Shown here one piece after another: positions 29,284-38,077 of a stretch of DNA of 56,573 nt. This stretch comes from Chloroflexota bacterium (lineage in GTDB: Bacteria > Chloroflexota > Anaerolineae > J036 > Brachytrichaceae): positions 1-56,573 of the forward strand of contig JAMCQN010000077.1 in the NCBI GenBank assembly GCA_023382055.1, given 5' to 3'. A program made the position numbers and the translations under genes. Positions within the stretch are counted from its first letter, which is position 1; each line of letters opens with the position of its first letter. The notes under the pieces were generated by a model that did no database searches, was not told where the DNA came from, and worked only from the letters and a program-made list of their open reading frames with translations.

Positions 29284-30051
29284 ATGGCTATACATCTGTA
29301 TGATATGAAAGTAGGTCAGTTGGACGTCGAAGTTTATGATGACAATGCATCGCTGGGCCGCGCGGCTGCGACAGAGGCCATTGCAGTGCTGCGCGCAGCG
29401 ATTGTGTTGAATGGACATGCTAACGCAATTCTGGCGACCGGCAACTCCCAAATAACCATGCTGGATGCGTTGTGCCATGCCGATCTCGACTGGTCGAAAG
29501 TGAATCTGTTCCACATGGATGAGTACATCGGCCTGCCTGCCGCACACACGGCCAGCTTCCGCCGTTTTCTGCGCGAGAAAATCGTGGATGTGGTGCATCC
29601 CGCTGCTTTCTATGGTGTGGACGGCGATGCAGTGGACGTGCCAGCCGAATGCCAGCGTTATGCGGCCCTGCTGCAACAAAATCCGGCCGATCTTTGCTGT
29701 CTGGGCATCGGCGAGAACGGCCATCTGGCCTTCAACGATCCGCCATTTGCAGATTTCAATGATCCACAATGGGTAAAAGTGGTCAGCCTGGACGAGAAGA
29801 GCCGCAAGCAGCAGGTAGGGGAGGGGCACTTTCCGACGTTGGATGCGGTGCCGAGACAGGCTATTACCTTGACGATACCGGCGCTTTTATCCGCCAAACG
29901 GATGCTCTGCATCGTGCCGGAAAAGCGCAAGGCTGCGCCGGTGAAAGCCGCTTTGAGCGGACCGATCTCCACAACTTGCCCGGCGTCCATTCTACGGACT
30001 GCCCCGCATGCGAAGCTGTTTCTCGACCGCGAGTCTGCCAGTTTACTGTGA
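29284..30051 (+). CDS. Glucosamine-6-phosphate deaminase-like sugar isomerase (NagB family)
   Basis: A 255-aa cytosolic enzyme of the NagB/6-phosphogluconolactonase fold. Substrate and catalytic regions are visible: LFHMDEYIGL (Asp79 as proton-transfer base) and GIGENGHLAFNDPP (His147). Relative to E. coli NagB, the Asp before Gly-His is Asn145 and the Glu after Phe-Asn is Asp152, so activity on glucosamine-6-phosphate is likely but not certain. The NagD-like gene is upstream with an AGGGA-type site between them, giving a probable amino-sugar operon. Confidence 0.82.
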   Translation: MAIHLYDMKVGQLDVEVYDDNASLGRAAATEAIAVLRAAIVLNGHANAILATGNSQITMLDALCHADLDWSKVNLFHMDEYIGLPAAHTASFRRFLREKIVDVVHPAAFYGVDGDAVDVPAECQRYAALLQQNPADLCCLGIGENGHLAFNDPPFADFNDPQWVKVVSLDEKSRKQQVGEGHFPTLDAVPRQAITLTIPALLSAKRMLCIVPEKRKAAPVKAALSGPISTTCPASILRTAPHAKLFLDRESASLL

Positions 30052-30090
30052 CAAATTGGGTAAGTATCTTCGGGTGAGGTGACGATAGAA

Positions 30091-31008
30091 ATGGAACTGG
30101 CGATCATGATTGAAGGTCAGAACGGCTTGAACTGGACGCGCTGGCAACGCATCGCGCGCGCTGTCGAAGACCTCGGATTTGCTGGACTGTACCGTTCGGA
30201 CCATTTCACCAATGCCGGCCCGCCCGACCTGGATTCGCTGGAGCTATGGATCTCGCTGACATGGCTGGCGGCCAATACTCGGCGGATCGAGTTTGGCCCG
30301 CTGGTAACGCCGCTGTCGTTCCGCGACCCGGTAATGACGGCGCGTATGGCCGGGGCCGTTGACGATCTATCAGGCGGCAGGCTCGTCCTCGGTCTGGGCG
30401 CAGGCTGGCAGGCGCGCGAGCATGCCGCATTTGGTTATGAACTGTTACCGCCTGCAAAACGGCTGAAGCGATTCCGCGAGGGGATGGAGGTCGTCACGCG
30501 CCTGTTGCGAAGCAGCGCGCCGTCGTCATTCGCGGGCGAGTATTACCGCCTGCAGGATGCTGTGCTTTTGCCGCATCCGGCGCGCCCGAATCGTCCCCCA
30601 GTGCTCATCGGCGGCGGTAAGGCCGTGCTGCCTTACGTGGCGCGGTATGCGGATGAATGGAATGTGGCGTTTGCCACGCCGCAGGGGTTTGCCCAGCTCA
30701 ATGAGAAGCTGGACGTTGCATTGCGCGACGCTGGCAGAAAGCCGGAAGAGGTGCGACGCTCGTTGATGACTGGGTTGATATTCGGCTGTGACCAGGTAGA
30801 GGTGGACCGTAAGGTAACCGCGCGCAATCTCAGTCAGGATGATCTGAGTTCACGCGGATTGATTGTCGGCACGCCTGCGCAGATCGTCGATCAGTTGGAC
30901 CAACTGGCTCGCGTCGGAGTGCAGCGCGTCATGTTGCAGTGGCTGAACCTGGACGATCTGGATGGGCTGGCATCGCTGGCAAAAGGCGTCCTGCCTGCGT
31001 TGAAATGA
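30091..31008 (+). CDS. LLM-class flavin-dependent oxidoreductase
   Basis: A 305-aa luciferase-like protein with a TIM-barrel fold, probably using F420 or FMN. Signatures are the YRSDHF segment (about residue 33), LVTPLSFRDPV, DDLSGGRLVLGLGAGW and the late VGTPAQIVDQL. ATG 30091 is chosen because GGTGAGGTGA lies 8 nt upstream; GTG 30079 is possible. Its stop overlaps the start of the RNA methyltransferase (ATGA), so they are translationally coupled. Substrate unknown. Confidence 0.87.
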   Translation: MELAIMIEGQNGLNWTRWQRIARAVEDLGFAGLYRSDHFTNAGPPDLDSLELWISLTWLAANTRRIEFGPLVTPLSFRDPVMTARMAGAVDDLSGGRLVLGLGAGWQAREHAAFGYELLPPAKRLKRFREGMEVVTRLLRSSAPSSFAGEYYRLQDAVLLPHPARPNRPPVLIGGGKAVLPYVARYADEWNVAFATPQGFAQLNEKLDVALRDAGRKPEEVRRSLMTGLIFGCDQVEVDRKVTARNLSQDDLSSRGLIVGTPAQIVDQLDQLARVGVQRVMLQWLNLDDLDGLASLAKGVLPALK

Positions 31009-31790
31009 TCACGAGCGTACAGAATCCGCGCATCAAGCATCTGGTTGCGCTGCGCGACCGCCGTCAGCGCGACGCAGATAACCTGATGCTGGTGGAAGGC
31101 TATGATGAACTATCCATTGCGCTGAGCGGCGACCAGCCTGTGGAACTGTATTACTGCATGGCGCTGATTCGACAGCCTGCGCAGATGGCGCTCCTGGAGC
31201 GTGTGCGGTTGAGCGGGGCTGAACTGGTTGAGGTAAACGAGCGGGTTTTCGAGAAGATCGCTTATCGCGATAATCCGGATGGCTGGCTGGCGGTGTTCCG
31301 CTTGCCGCGCCGCGAACTCTCAATCCTGAAACCCGGCAGCAATCCGCTCATCGTGGTCGTTGAGGCCATCGAAAAACCCGGCAACCTGGGCGCCATCCTG
31401 CGCACTGCGGATGCCGCGGGCGTCACGGCATTGATCTCCTGTGACCCGGTTACAGACCTGGGCAATCCCAATGTGGTGCGCTCAAGCAAAGGCGCGGTGT
31501 TCTGTGTGCCGGTAGCGGAAGCGAGTACGACGGAGACGATCCAGTGGCTGCGCGAGCATGGCCTGACAACTGTGGCTGCAACACCTCAGGCCAAGCGGTT
31601 ATATACCGATGTCGATATGCGTATCCCGGTCGCGCTGGTGCTGGGAGCCGAGAAACCGGGTCTAAGTCGCGCCTGGCTGGACCAGGCCGATATCTCCGTG
31701 CAGATACCTATGGCAGGGCGTGTCAACTCACTGAATGTCTCGATAGCAGCCGCGTTGATGATTTATGAAGCGGTAAAGCAACGCGCCTGA
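31005..31790 (+). CDS. SpoU/TrmH-family RNA 2'-O-ribose methyltransferase
   Basis: A 261-aa SPOUT-fold methyltransferase. The N-terminal substrate-binding domain (RIKHLVALRDRRQRD...LVEGYDEL) is typical of rRNA/tRNA-type TrmH enzymes. The catalytic knot has motif 1 EKPGNLGAILRTADAAGV, motif 2 ALVLGAEKPGLS and motif 3 IPMAGRVNSLNVSIAAAL. It probably methylates 23S rRNA or a tRNA with S-adenosylmethionine; the exact site cannot be told. ATG 31005 overlaps the previous stop. Confidence 0.9.
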   Translation: MITSVQNPRIKHLVALRDRRQRDADNLMLVEGYDELSIALSGDQPVELYYCMALIRQPAQMALLERVRLSGAELVEVNERVFEKIAYRDNPDGWLAVFRLPRRELSILKPGSNPLIVVVEAIEKPGNLGAILRTADAAGVTALISCDPVTDLGNPNVVRSSKGAVFCVPVAEASTTETIQWLREHGLTTVAATPQAKRLYTDVDMRIPVALVLGAEKPGLSRAWLDQADISVQIPMAGRVNSLNVSIAAALMIYEAVKQRA

Positions 31791-31797
31791 ACGGGTT

Positions 31798-31803
31798 TAT
31801 ACT
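31798..31803 (+). promoter_or_regulatory. -10 hexamer TATACT for the S9 peptidase
   Basis: TATACT is 10 nt before ATG 31814 and 8 bp after the previous stop, with no Shine-Dalgarno. A leader of about 3 nt is predicted. Confidence 0.4.
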
Positions 31804-31813
31804 CGATTCGCTC

Positions 31814-33967
31814 ATGAACACAATCAATGCCGATCAATCACTGGATATCGTCTATATCGACGATGTCCGTGTTTCACCCGACGGGACGCGCGCTGCCTTT
31901 GTCAGGCTCAGCAGCGACCGCAGCGCCAATGAAAATGTGTGCGCGATATGGATAAAAGACCTGGTTGCCGCCGATATACCCGCGCAACCATTCACAACAG
32001 GGCGCAAGGACTCATCCCCGCGCTGGAGCGAAAACAACAGGTACCTGGGTTTTCTGTCCAACCGGAATGGCGAAGCCGCCGTATATGCTCTGCCTTTATC
32101 CGGTGGCGAAGCGCAGTGCGTGGCGACGCATCAGAACAGCGTCAGCGCGTTTGATTGGGCGCCCGATGGATCGCGCATTGCATTCGTCGCGCCTGTGCGC
32201 GCGGATGAACGCGTGAGAGAGGACGAGGAGCGCCTGAAGGCAGGCAAGGTTGAGGCATCGGGCGAAACCGCGGTGCCCGGCGCGGCCAAAGACAGTTGGG
32301 ATAAGAAGCGCGACAAAGAGCAACGCGAGCATGATGAAGCGCAGACAATCGATCCGCGCATCGTGCGCGAATTTCCATATCGCACCGGCACGGATTTCCT
32401 GAATGATCGCTGGTCCAACCTGTATGTCATCGACGTGCCGGTGAGTTTCGCTGCGGAGAACAAAGCTAAGGCAATTCGTCTGACGGACGCCGACACCAAC
32501 TTCAGCCTGCCCAGTTGGTCGCGCGATGGCAGCGCCTTGCTATCGACGATGGCGCGCCGTCCAGAGCACACTGACATCGAGTACTGGTACGACCTGGTGA
32601 AAATAACGGTTCCGACCGATTCTGCAAAAACGGCTGTGGAAACGCTGATCGCGACCTCCTTCAGCCACAGCCATCCGCTGGTATCGCCCGATGGGTGCTG
32701 GGTCGCCATGGGGCGAACCAACCAGGATAAGCCGGAGTTCCGCAACCATACACTGGTTATTCAGCCTACACAGGGCGGGGATGTGGTTGACCTGACGGGT
32801 GCGCTGGATCGCAGTGTAGATCAGTACGTGTGGAGCCGCGACAGCCGCCATCTCTATTTCACGCTGCTGAAAGACGGTCGGGTCAACCTGTGGCGCGTAA
32901 GCGTATTGAACGGCGAAATAGAGCAACTGACCGATAGCGTGCAGGAAATCACCTCGTTTGATGTCGATGACGCGGGGCGGATCGTATTTGCCGCCGGCAC
33001 GCCGCAGGATCCATCGGCTTTGTACCTGCGTGAGCTGGATGGCCGCATTGCGATGCTCTACCAACCCAACGCCGCATTCCTGAGCGCTCATGCCGTTTGT
33101 CCTGTCGATGAAGTGAGTTATACGTCGGGCGATTTCATGATCCAGGGTTGGATCATCATGCCGCCCGATTTCGACTCGACCAGAAAGTACCCGCTGGCGT
33201 TGGAGATTCATGGCGGGCCGTCGGCGATGTGGAGCGCCTCCACGCGTAGTATGTGGCATGAATGGCAGACGCTGGCGCAATACGGTTACGTGGTGTTCTT
33301 CTGCAACCCGCGCGGTTCCGGCGGGTATGGTGAGAAATTCCTCGGCGCCAACTGCGGCGACTGGGGAGACGGCCCCATGCACGATATCCTGCGCGGTGTG
33401 GATATGGTTGTGGCGCGTGGCTATATCAACGCCGATAAAATGGTAGTAACCGGCGGCAGTTACGGCGGCTATCTGACAGCGTGGATCGTCGGGCGCGATC
33501 AGCGCTTTAAGGCTGCCGTCGCTCAGCGAGGCGTGTATAACCTGATATCCATGCGGGGCGTCACCGATATACCTTACTTTAATGACCGCGAGACCGGCGC
33601 TACACCCTGGGAGGACGTGAGCCGGATGTGGGAGATGTCGCCCATCGCACTGGCGCCGCACGTGCAGACGCCGTTATTATTGGAGCACAGCGAACAGGAC
33701 TATCGAGTGCCGATCAGCCAGGCCGAGGAACTGTACCTGGCGTTGCGATCGTTCAAGAAGACCGTTGAACTTGTGCGCTGGCCGCGCGAAGGGCATGAAC
33801 TGTCTCGCAGTGGCGAGCCCAAACATCGCGTCGAGCGCATCAAGCGCATCGTCGATTGGTTCGACAAGTACACGGCTGACAACGATAAAAACACGCACCG
33901 GCGCCCGCGTGGCGTTAATCACGGCCAGGAGCGCCGGTCAGCCGGCGATGACGGGGCGCCGATATGA
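31814..33967 (+). CDS. S9 family prolyl oligopeptidase/acylaminoacyl peptidase
   Basis: A 717-aa peptidase with an N-terminal beta-propeller (TolB/DPP-type repeats, about residues 1-430) gating a C-terminal alpha/beta hydrolase. The triad is visible: Ser549 in GGSYGGY, Asp629 in SEQDYRVP and His661 in REGHELS. No signal peptide is seen, so it is probably cytosolic, hydrolysing short peptides or N-acylated amino acids. A charged insertion (about 120-175, rich in Lys/Glu) and a basic tail of about 25 residues are non-family additions. The stop overlaps gtrA-like ATG 33964. Confidence 0.9.
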   Translation: MNTINADQSLDIVYIDDVRVSPDGTRAAFVRLSSDRSANENVCAIWIKDLVAADIPAQPFTTGRKDSSPRWSENNRYLGFLSNRNGEAAVYALPLSGGEAQCVATHQNSVSAFDWAPDGSRIAFVAPVRADERVREDEERLKAGKVEASGETAVPGAAKDSWDKKRDKEQREHDEAQTIDPRIVREFPYRTGTDFLNDRWSNLYVIDVPVSFAAENKAKAIRLTDADTNFSLPSWSRDGSALLSTMARRPEHTDIEYWYDLVKITVPTDSAKTAVETLIATSFSHSHPLVSPDGCWVAMGRTNQDKPEFRNHTLVIQPTQGGDVVDLTGALDRSVDQYVWSRDSRHLYFTLLKDGRVNLWRVSVLNGEIEQLTDSVQEITSFDVDDAGRIVFAAGTPQDPSALYLRELDGRIAMLYQPNAAFLSAHAVCPVDEVSYTSGDFMIQGWIIMPPDFDSTRKYPLALEIHGGPSAMWSASTRSMWHEWQTLAQYGYVVFFCNPRGSGGYGEKFLGANCGDWGDGPMHDILRGVDMVVARGYINADKMVVTGGSYGGYLTAWIVGRDQRFKAAVAQRGVYNLISMRGVTDIPYFNDRETGATPWEDVSRMWEMSPIALAPHVQTPLLLEHSEQDYRVPISQAEELYLALRSFKKTVELVRWPREGHELSRSGEPKHRVERIKRIVDWFDKYTADNDKNTHRRPRGVNHGQERRSAGDDGAPI

Positions 33968-34476
33968 AAAGTGTAAAAGCAACACGACTCTATGGAGTTG
34001 CGCGCGAAAATAAAACTGAAGTCAAACGGTTTGTCAAGTTTACGATCGTCGGGTTCAGCGGCCTGATTGTTGACTTCACTACTCTGAACATACTCGCCTA
34101 CGTCTTTCACTTTCCCTCCTGGCTGGCGATTGCCGTCGCCTTTATCGTCGCGGCGACCAATAACTTCATCTGGAACCGCCTGTGGGTGTATCCTGAATCG
34201 CGCAAGCACTCCATCTGGAAGCATTTCCCCACCTTCCTGCTGGTGAATGCCGTGGGTCTGTTTATCAACGAGTTGATCCTCTTTCTGTTCGAGTATCCGA
34301 TTCAGAACCTGTTGGGCAACGCGGTTCTCGGTCTTAACCTGACCAAAGCCATCGCAGCGGTCATCGTGATGGTGTGGAACTTCGTCGTCAACCGCTTTGT
34401 AACGTTCCGCGATGTCAAATGGCAGAAGCGCACGCTTGTTCCTATAGTGGAAGAGCAGATCGAGAGCGCCTTGTAG
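33964..34476 (+). CDS. GtrA-family membrane protein
   Basis: A 170-aa protein with four membrane helices (about residues 24-42, 50-68, 88-108 and 122-142). FVKFTIVGFSGLIVDF and the late VWNFVVNRFVTFRD are strong GtrA signatures. GtrA proteins are thought to flip polyprenyl-linked sugars during cell-surface glycan synthesis. It overlaps the S9 peptidase by 4 bp and is followed 6 bp later by a glycosyltransferase, so the pair fits surface glycosylation. Confidence 0.9.
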   Translation: MKSVKATRLYGVARENKTEVKRFVKFTIVGFSGLIVDFTTLNILAYVFHFPSWLAIAVAFIVAATNNFIWNRLWVYPESRKHSIWKHFPTFLLVNAVGLFINELILFLFEYPIQNLLGNAVLGLNLTKAIAAVIVMVWNFVVNRFVTFRDVKWQKRTLVPIVEEQIESAL

Positions 34477-34482
34477 CATATC

Positions 34483-35706
34483 ATGCCGCGCATCACCATC
34501 GACGTCACGCCTGCGGTTCATCAGAGCGCCGGCATCGGCCGGTTGACGCGCGAGATCGTCCGGCATCTGCTCCAGATCGAGAGTCGTTCACAATACCGGC
34601 TGTTCTGCATGGGCCGGGTCGACAGTGCTGGATCGGCTACGCTTGCCGCCATCCAGCCGCATCCGCCGCGAGTAACGGTTCCAGTGGTGATTGGGCCGCT
34701 TAACGATCGCTGGATGTACCGCATCTGGTACCGTGCGCGCCTGCCGGTTCCTGTGCAATTGCTGGCAGGCGCTTGTGACCTGTACCACGCCACAGACTTC
34801 GTGTTGCCGCCCGTCTTACCGGGCACACGCACGGTTCTCACGGTGCATGATCTTACTTTCGAGCGCGATCCAGGGTCAGCGCCCCCCACGCTGCTGGGCT
34901 TTCTGAAGCGGGTCGTTCCGCAGTCCGTGCGCAGAGCCACGCATATCGTCGCCGATTCGTACGCCACAGCGCGCGATCTGACCGAACTCTACGCAGTTGC
35001 GGCTGAGAAAATCACCACCATCCATAGCGGCGTCGATGAGCGCTTCACGCCCCGCACGACGGCCAGTTACTACAAGGCCAGGTCCAGTGCATTGCGCGCA
35101 AAATACGGGCTTCCAGCAGAACCGTTCATCCTCACTGTTGGCACGCTGCAACGCCGCAAGAACCATCTGACGCTCGTGCGCGCCATGGCGCGTTTGAATG
35201 ACCGTCTGCGCACGGGCGATAGCGGCTCAGAGTCGCGGCCTGTCGGAGTGAAACTCGTTATTGCGGGCGGGAAGGGCTGGTTATATGATGAAGTGCAGGA
35301 AGAGATCGGTAAACTAGGCATCGAAGCGCAGGTGGTTTTTGCTGGATTTGTCGACGATGCTGATTTACCTGACCTGTATCACGCCGCGGCGGTATTTGCC
35401 TTTCCGTCGCTGTACGAAGGGTTCGGCATCCCCCCGCTCGAGGCGATGGCATGCGGCATCCCGGTCGTGACGTCGAACGCGTCGTCGTTGCCGGAAGTCG
35501 TCGGAGACGCCGGGCTGATGGTCGATCCGCTCGATGTGGATGGCCTGTCATCCGCCCTGTATCGCGCGCTATTTGATGAAGTGTGGCGCACCCAAGCTGT
35601 GAGTGCTGGAATGCAACGCGCGGCGACGTTTACCTGGCAACGCGCCGCCCAGCAATTGCTGGCGGTATACGATAAAGTCCTGGCTGATGCCGGGCAGGTT
35701 CGCTGA
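34483..35706 (+). CDS. Glycosyltransferase family 4 (GT-B fold)
   Basis: A 407-aa cytosolic or membrane-associated glycosyltransferase. The N-terminal acceptor domain has an SAGIGRLTREIV motif and DLYHATDFVLPP; the C-terminal nucleotide-sugar domain has VGTLQRRKNH, FAGFVDDADLPDLYHAA and the EX7E-type region PSLYEGFGIPPLEAMACGIP. Retaining mannosyl/glucosyl transfer is typical. It is linked to GtrA upstream. No further glycan genes follow, so it may add a single modification. Confidence 0.92.
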   Translation: MPRITIDVTPAVHQSAGIGRLTREIVRHLLQIESRSQYRLFCMGRVDSAGSATLAAIQPHPPRVTVPVVIGPLNDRWMYRIWYRARLPVPVQLLAGACDLYHATDFVLPPVLPGTRTVLTVHDLTFERDPGSAPPTLLGFLKRVVPQSVRRATHIVADSYATARDLTELYAVAAEKITTIHSGVDERFTPRTTASYYKARSSALRAKYGLPAEPFILTVGTLQRRKNHLTLVRAMARLNDRLRTGDSGSESRPVGVKLVIAGGKGWLYDEVQEEIGKLGIEAQVVFAGFVDDADLPDLYHAAAVFAFPSLYEGFGIPPLEAMACGIPVVTSNASSLPEVVGDAGLMVDPLDVDGLSSALYRALFDEVWRTQAVSAGMQRAATFTWQRAAQQLLAVYDKVLADAGQVR

Positions 35707-35760
35707 TCGTTGCGCTGGCTGGTGCAGCGATCATCAGCGAAGCATATGGTGTGAGTCATT

Positions 35761-37104
35761 ATGAGTGAAGAATCCCAACCTCCGCCACAGGTCGTTCATC
35801 CCAGGCTGCGCGATGTGCCGGTGACAGATCGCCTGCAGTTGTTGAGCCGCATGACAACGCTCACAGACGCCGACATTGCAGCATTGCGCATGGGCCTGTC
35901 GCTCGATCAAGCCGACCGCATGATCGAGAACGTCGTCGCCACGTATGCGTTGCCTTTTGGCATTGCGGAGAACTTTGTCGTCAACGGCCGCGAGGTGCTG
36001 GTGCCGATGGTGGTGGAGGAATCCTCCGTTGTAGCGGCGTGCAGCTTCGCTGCGAAGATGGCGCGCGCAGGCGGTGGCTTTACCGCCGGCAGCACCGATC
36101 CCATCATGATCGGTCAACTGCAGGTATTGGAATGTCCTGATTCTGAAGCGGCTGTAGAGCGGCTTCATGCAGCGGCAGACGAATTGATCCTGTGGCTGAA
36201 CACGCAAAATACCTCCACAATCAGCCGGCATTCCCGCGCGGTAGGGCTTGAGATTCGTCAATTCGAGGTAGAAGGGGTGGGAGCACCGGCAACTTCATTC
36301 AAGGCGGAAGCGCGGAACGCGATGCTGGTGGTTCATGTGCTCTACGACTGCGGCGATGCGATGGGCGCCAACCTGATCAACACAGCCTGCGAAGCGCTGG
36401 CGCCGCGTATCGAGGCGATTATGGGCGGGCGCGTCAATCTGCGCATCCTGTCGAACCTGAGCGATCGGCGGCGCGCCTGGGCCAGTTGCCGCATTCCCGC
36501 ACACCTGTTGGGTGCTGGAAGGGATGAGCAGCTTCAGGTTGCGCAACATATTGTCGAGGCCAGCCTGTTTGCGGAAGCGGACCCCTATCGCGCTGCGACA
36601 CATAATAAGGGTGTGATGAATGGCGTTGACGCAGTCGTTATCGCGACGGGTAACGACTGGCGCGCCGTCGAAGCTGGCGCGCATGCTTATGCGGCGCGCA
36701 ATGGCCGCTATTCGTCATTGACGCGCTGGCGCATTGATGAACAAGGCGACCTCGTCGGCGAGATTGACCTGCCGCTGGCGGTTGGTATCGTTGGCGGCGC
36801 AACACGAGTGCATCCGAGCGCGCAAGTTGCGCTCAAGATACTGGCTGTTAGGACCGCGCGCGAACTGGCCGAAATCATCGTGTGCGTCGGTCTGGCGCAG
36901 AACTTCGCTGCGCTGCGCGCGCTTGTCTCGGAAGGGATACAACACGGCCATATGGCGCTGCATGCGCGTCAGGTCGCCGCGGCAGCCGGCGCGGTGGGCG
37001 AACAAGTGGACCGAGTTGCGGCGCAGATGGTGAGCGAAGGTAACATCCGGCCCGACCGCGCCCGCCAGATCATCGCCAATATGGCAAGACAGTCGTCAAC
37101 ATGA
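35761..37104 (+). CDS. Hydroxymethylglutaryl-CoA reductase, class II
   Basis: A 447-aa enzyme converting HMG-CoA to mevalonate, or the reverse, in isoprenoid metabolism. Marks of the class are ENVVATYALPFGIAENF, the catalytic Glu in PMVVEESSVVAACS (about residue 86), DCGDAMGANLIN (Asp), THNKGVMNGVDAV (Lys) and the late GHMALHAR (His). Class II enzymes use NADH or NADPH and lack a membrane domain. The classical mevalonate neighbours (synthase, kinases) are absent from the window. ATG 35761 is 54 bp after the glycosyltransferase. Confidence 0.95.
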   Translation: MSEESQPPPQVVHPRLRDVPVTDRLQLLSRMTTLTDADIAALRMGLSLDQADRMIENVVATYALPFGIAENFVVNGREVLVPMVVEESSVVAACSFAAKMARAGGGFTAGSTDPIMIGQLQVLECPDSEAAVERLHAAADELILWLNTQNTSTISRHSRAVGLEIRQFEVEGVGAPATSFKAEARNAMLVVHVLYDCGDAMGANLINTACEALAPRIEAIMGGRVNLRILSNLSDRRRAWASCRIPAHLLGAGRDEQLQVAQHIVEASLFAEADPYRAATHNKGVMNGVDAVVIATGNDWRAVEAGAHAYAARNGRYSSLTRWRIDEQGDLVGEIDLPLAVGIVGGATRVHPSAQVALKILAVRTARELAEIIVCVGLAQNFAALRALVSEGIQHGHMALHARQVAAAAGAVGEQVDRVAAQMVSEGNIRPDRARQIIANMARQSST

Positions 37105-37118
37105 CAGAGGGTAAACTG

Positions 37119-37262
37119 ATATACGGATTCTCATGGCGAAATTGGTTACGAGAACCCAGACTCCCGGAATCTCCGAGATTCCGGGAGTCTATGCCGAGAA
37201 CTCAGACTCCCGGGATCTCCGAGATTCCGGGAGTCTATGCGCGAAACAGAATCATATACGGA
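37119..37262. repeat. Tandem palindrome element between 9-bp direct repeats (copy 2)
   Basis: Two 46-bp tandem units (37150-37195 and 37196-37241) each contain a palindrome with 15-bp arms and a CCG loop (37158-37190 and 37204-37236). The same core occurs at 26 kb. ATATACGGA is found at both ends (37119-37127 and 37254-37262), like a target-site duplication, with GATTCT short inverted ends inside. It lies between the HMG-CoA reductase stop and the SDR start; any frame read through it is spurious. Confidence 0.7.
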
Positions 37263-37270
37263 GAGTCATC

Positions 37271-38032
37271 ATGAATATCGATTTATCGAACAAGGTCGCG
37301 GTTGTTACCGGAGCATCGGGTGAGTTGGGGCGCGTGATTACGCGCACGCTGGCTGATTGCGGTGCGGATGTCGCCATCCACTATCATCACGGCCAGGCCA
37401 AAGCCGAAGCATTGCTCAGTGAAGTGCAGGCCAAGGGTGTGCGCGCGATGACGGTGCAGGCGGATGTCGGCGATGCCGCCTCGGTCAATGCCATGCAACA
37501 AGCCATCGCGGGAACCCTGGGCGACCCGGTCATCGTCGTGAACAATGCGGTCATCCAGTATCAATGGACGACCGTACTTGAGCAGTCCGTCGAGGATTAT
37601 GAAGGCCAGTTCCGCTCGTGCGTGCTGCAGAATGTGTTGATGGCGAAGGCATTTGCGCCGGCGATGATCAAACAGCGCTGGGGCCGCATTATCGCCATCA
37701 ACACCGAGTGTGCGATGCAGAATTTCCCCAATCAATCCGCATACGTCTCGGGCAAGCGCGGCATGGACGGCGTGCTGCGCGTTCTGGCGCGCGAGATCGG
37801 GGCGCACCAGATCACGGTAAACCAGGTGGCGCCGGGCTGGATGATCAGCGATAAATATCGCGGCACACCGGATGAGCATCAGCCCGAATACGAGAAGAAT
37901 GTTCCGCTTAGACGGCGCGGATATGACCAGGATATCGCCAACGCCGTAGCGTTTTTGGCCTCCGACCTGGCGGCGTTTATCACGGGCGCTTATATACCCG
38001 TTTCCGGCGGTAACGTCATGCCGACAATCTGA
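37271..38032 (+). CDS. Short-chain dehydrogenase/reductase (FabG-like)
   Basis: A 253-aa classical SDR. The cofactor motif is TGASGELGRVI, NNAVIQ replaces the usual NNAG, and the active site shows Tyr and Lys in YVSGKRG. The catalytic Ser position, 13 residues before the Tyr, is Thr here. The C-terminal ITGAYIPVSGGNV is typical of FabG-like enzymes. ATG 37271 is the start; the open frame upstream runs through the palindromic repeat and is not real. It sits 45 bp before a GH42 enzyme, so a sugar or polyol substrate is possible. Confidence 0.87.
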   Translation: MNIDLSNKVAVVTGASGELGRVITRTLADCGADVAIHYHHGQAKAEALLSEVQAKGVRAMTVQADVGDAASVNAMQQAIAGTLGDPVIVVNNAVIQYQWTTVLEQSVEDYEGQFRSCVLQNVLMAKAFAPAMIKQRWGRIIAINTECAMQNFPNQSAYVSGKRGMDGVLRVLAREIGAHQITVNQVAPGWMISDKYRGTPDEHQPEYEKNVPLRRRGYDQDIANAVAFLASDLAAFITGAYIPVSGGNVMPTI

Positions 38033-38077
38033 ATCATCAGACCTGCCGTTTGTGCCTCAAATATAAGGAGGGCGCTT

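Noticed and set aside
32540-33661. 373-codon minus-strand frame within the S9 peptidase
   Set aside because: Antisense shadow of a conserved gene with no motifs.
37150-37241. CRISPR-like array from the tandem palindromes
   Set aside because: Only two units, near-identical throughout with no variable spacers.
37133-37270. N-terminal extension of the SDR through the palindromic repeats
   Set aside because: It would encode the repeat (TPGISEIPG...) and is not SDR-like; ATG 37271 gives a normal SDR start.
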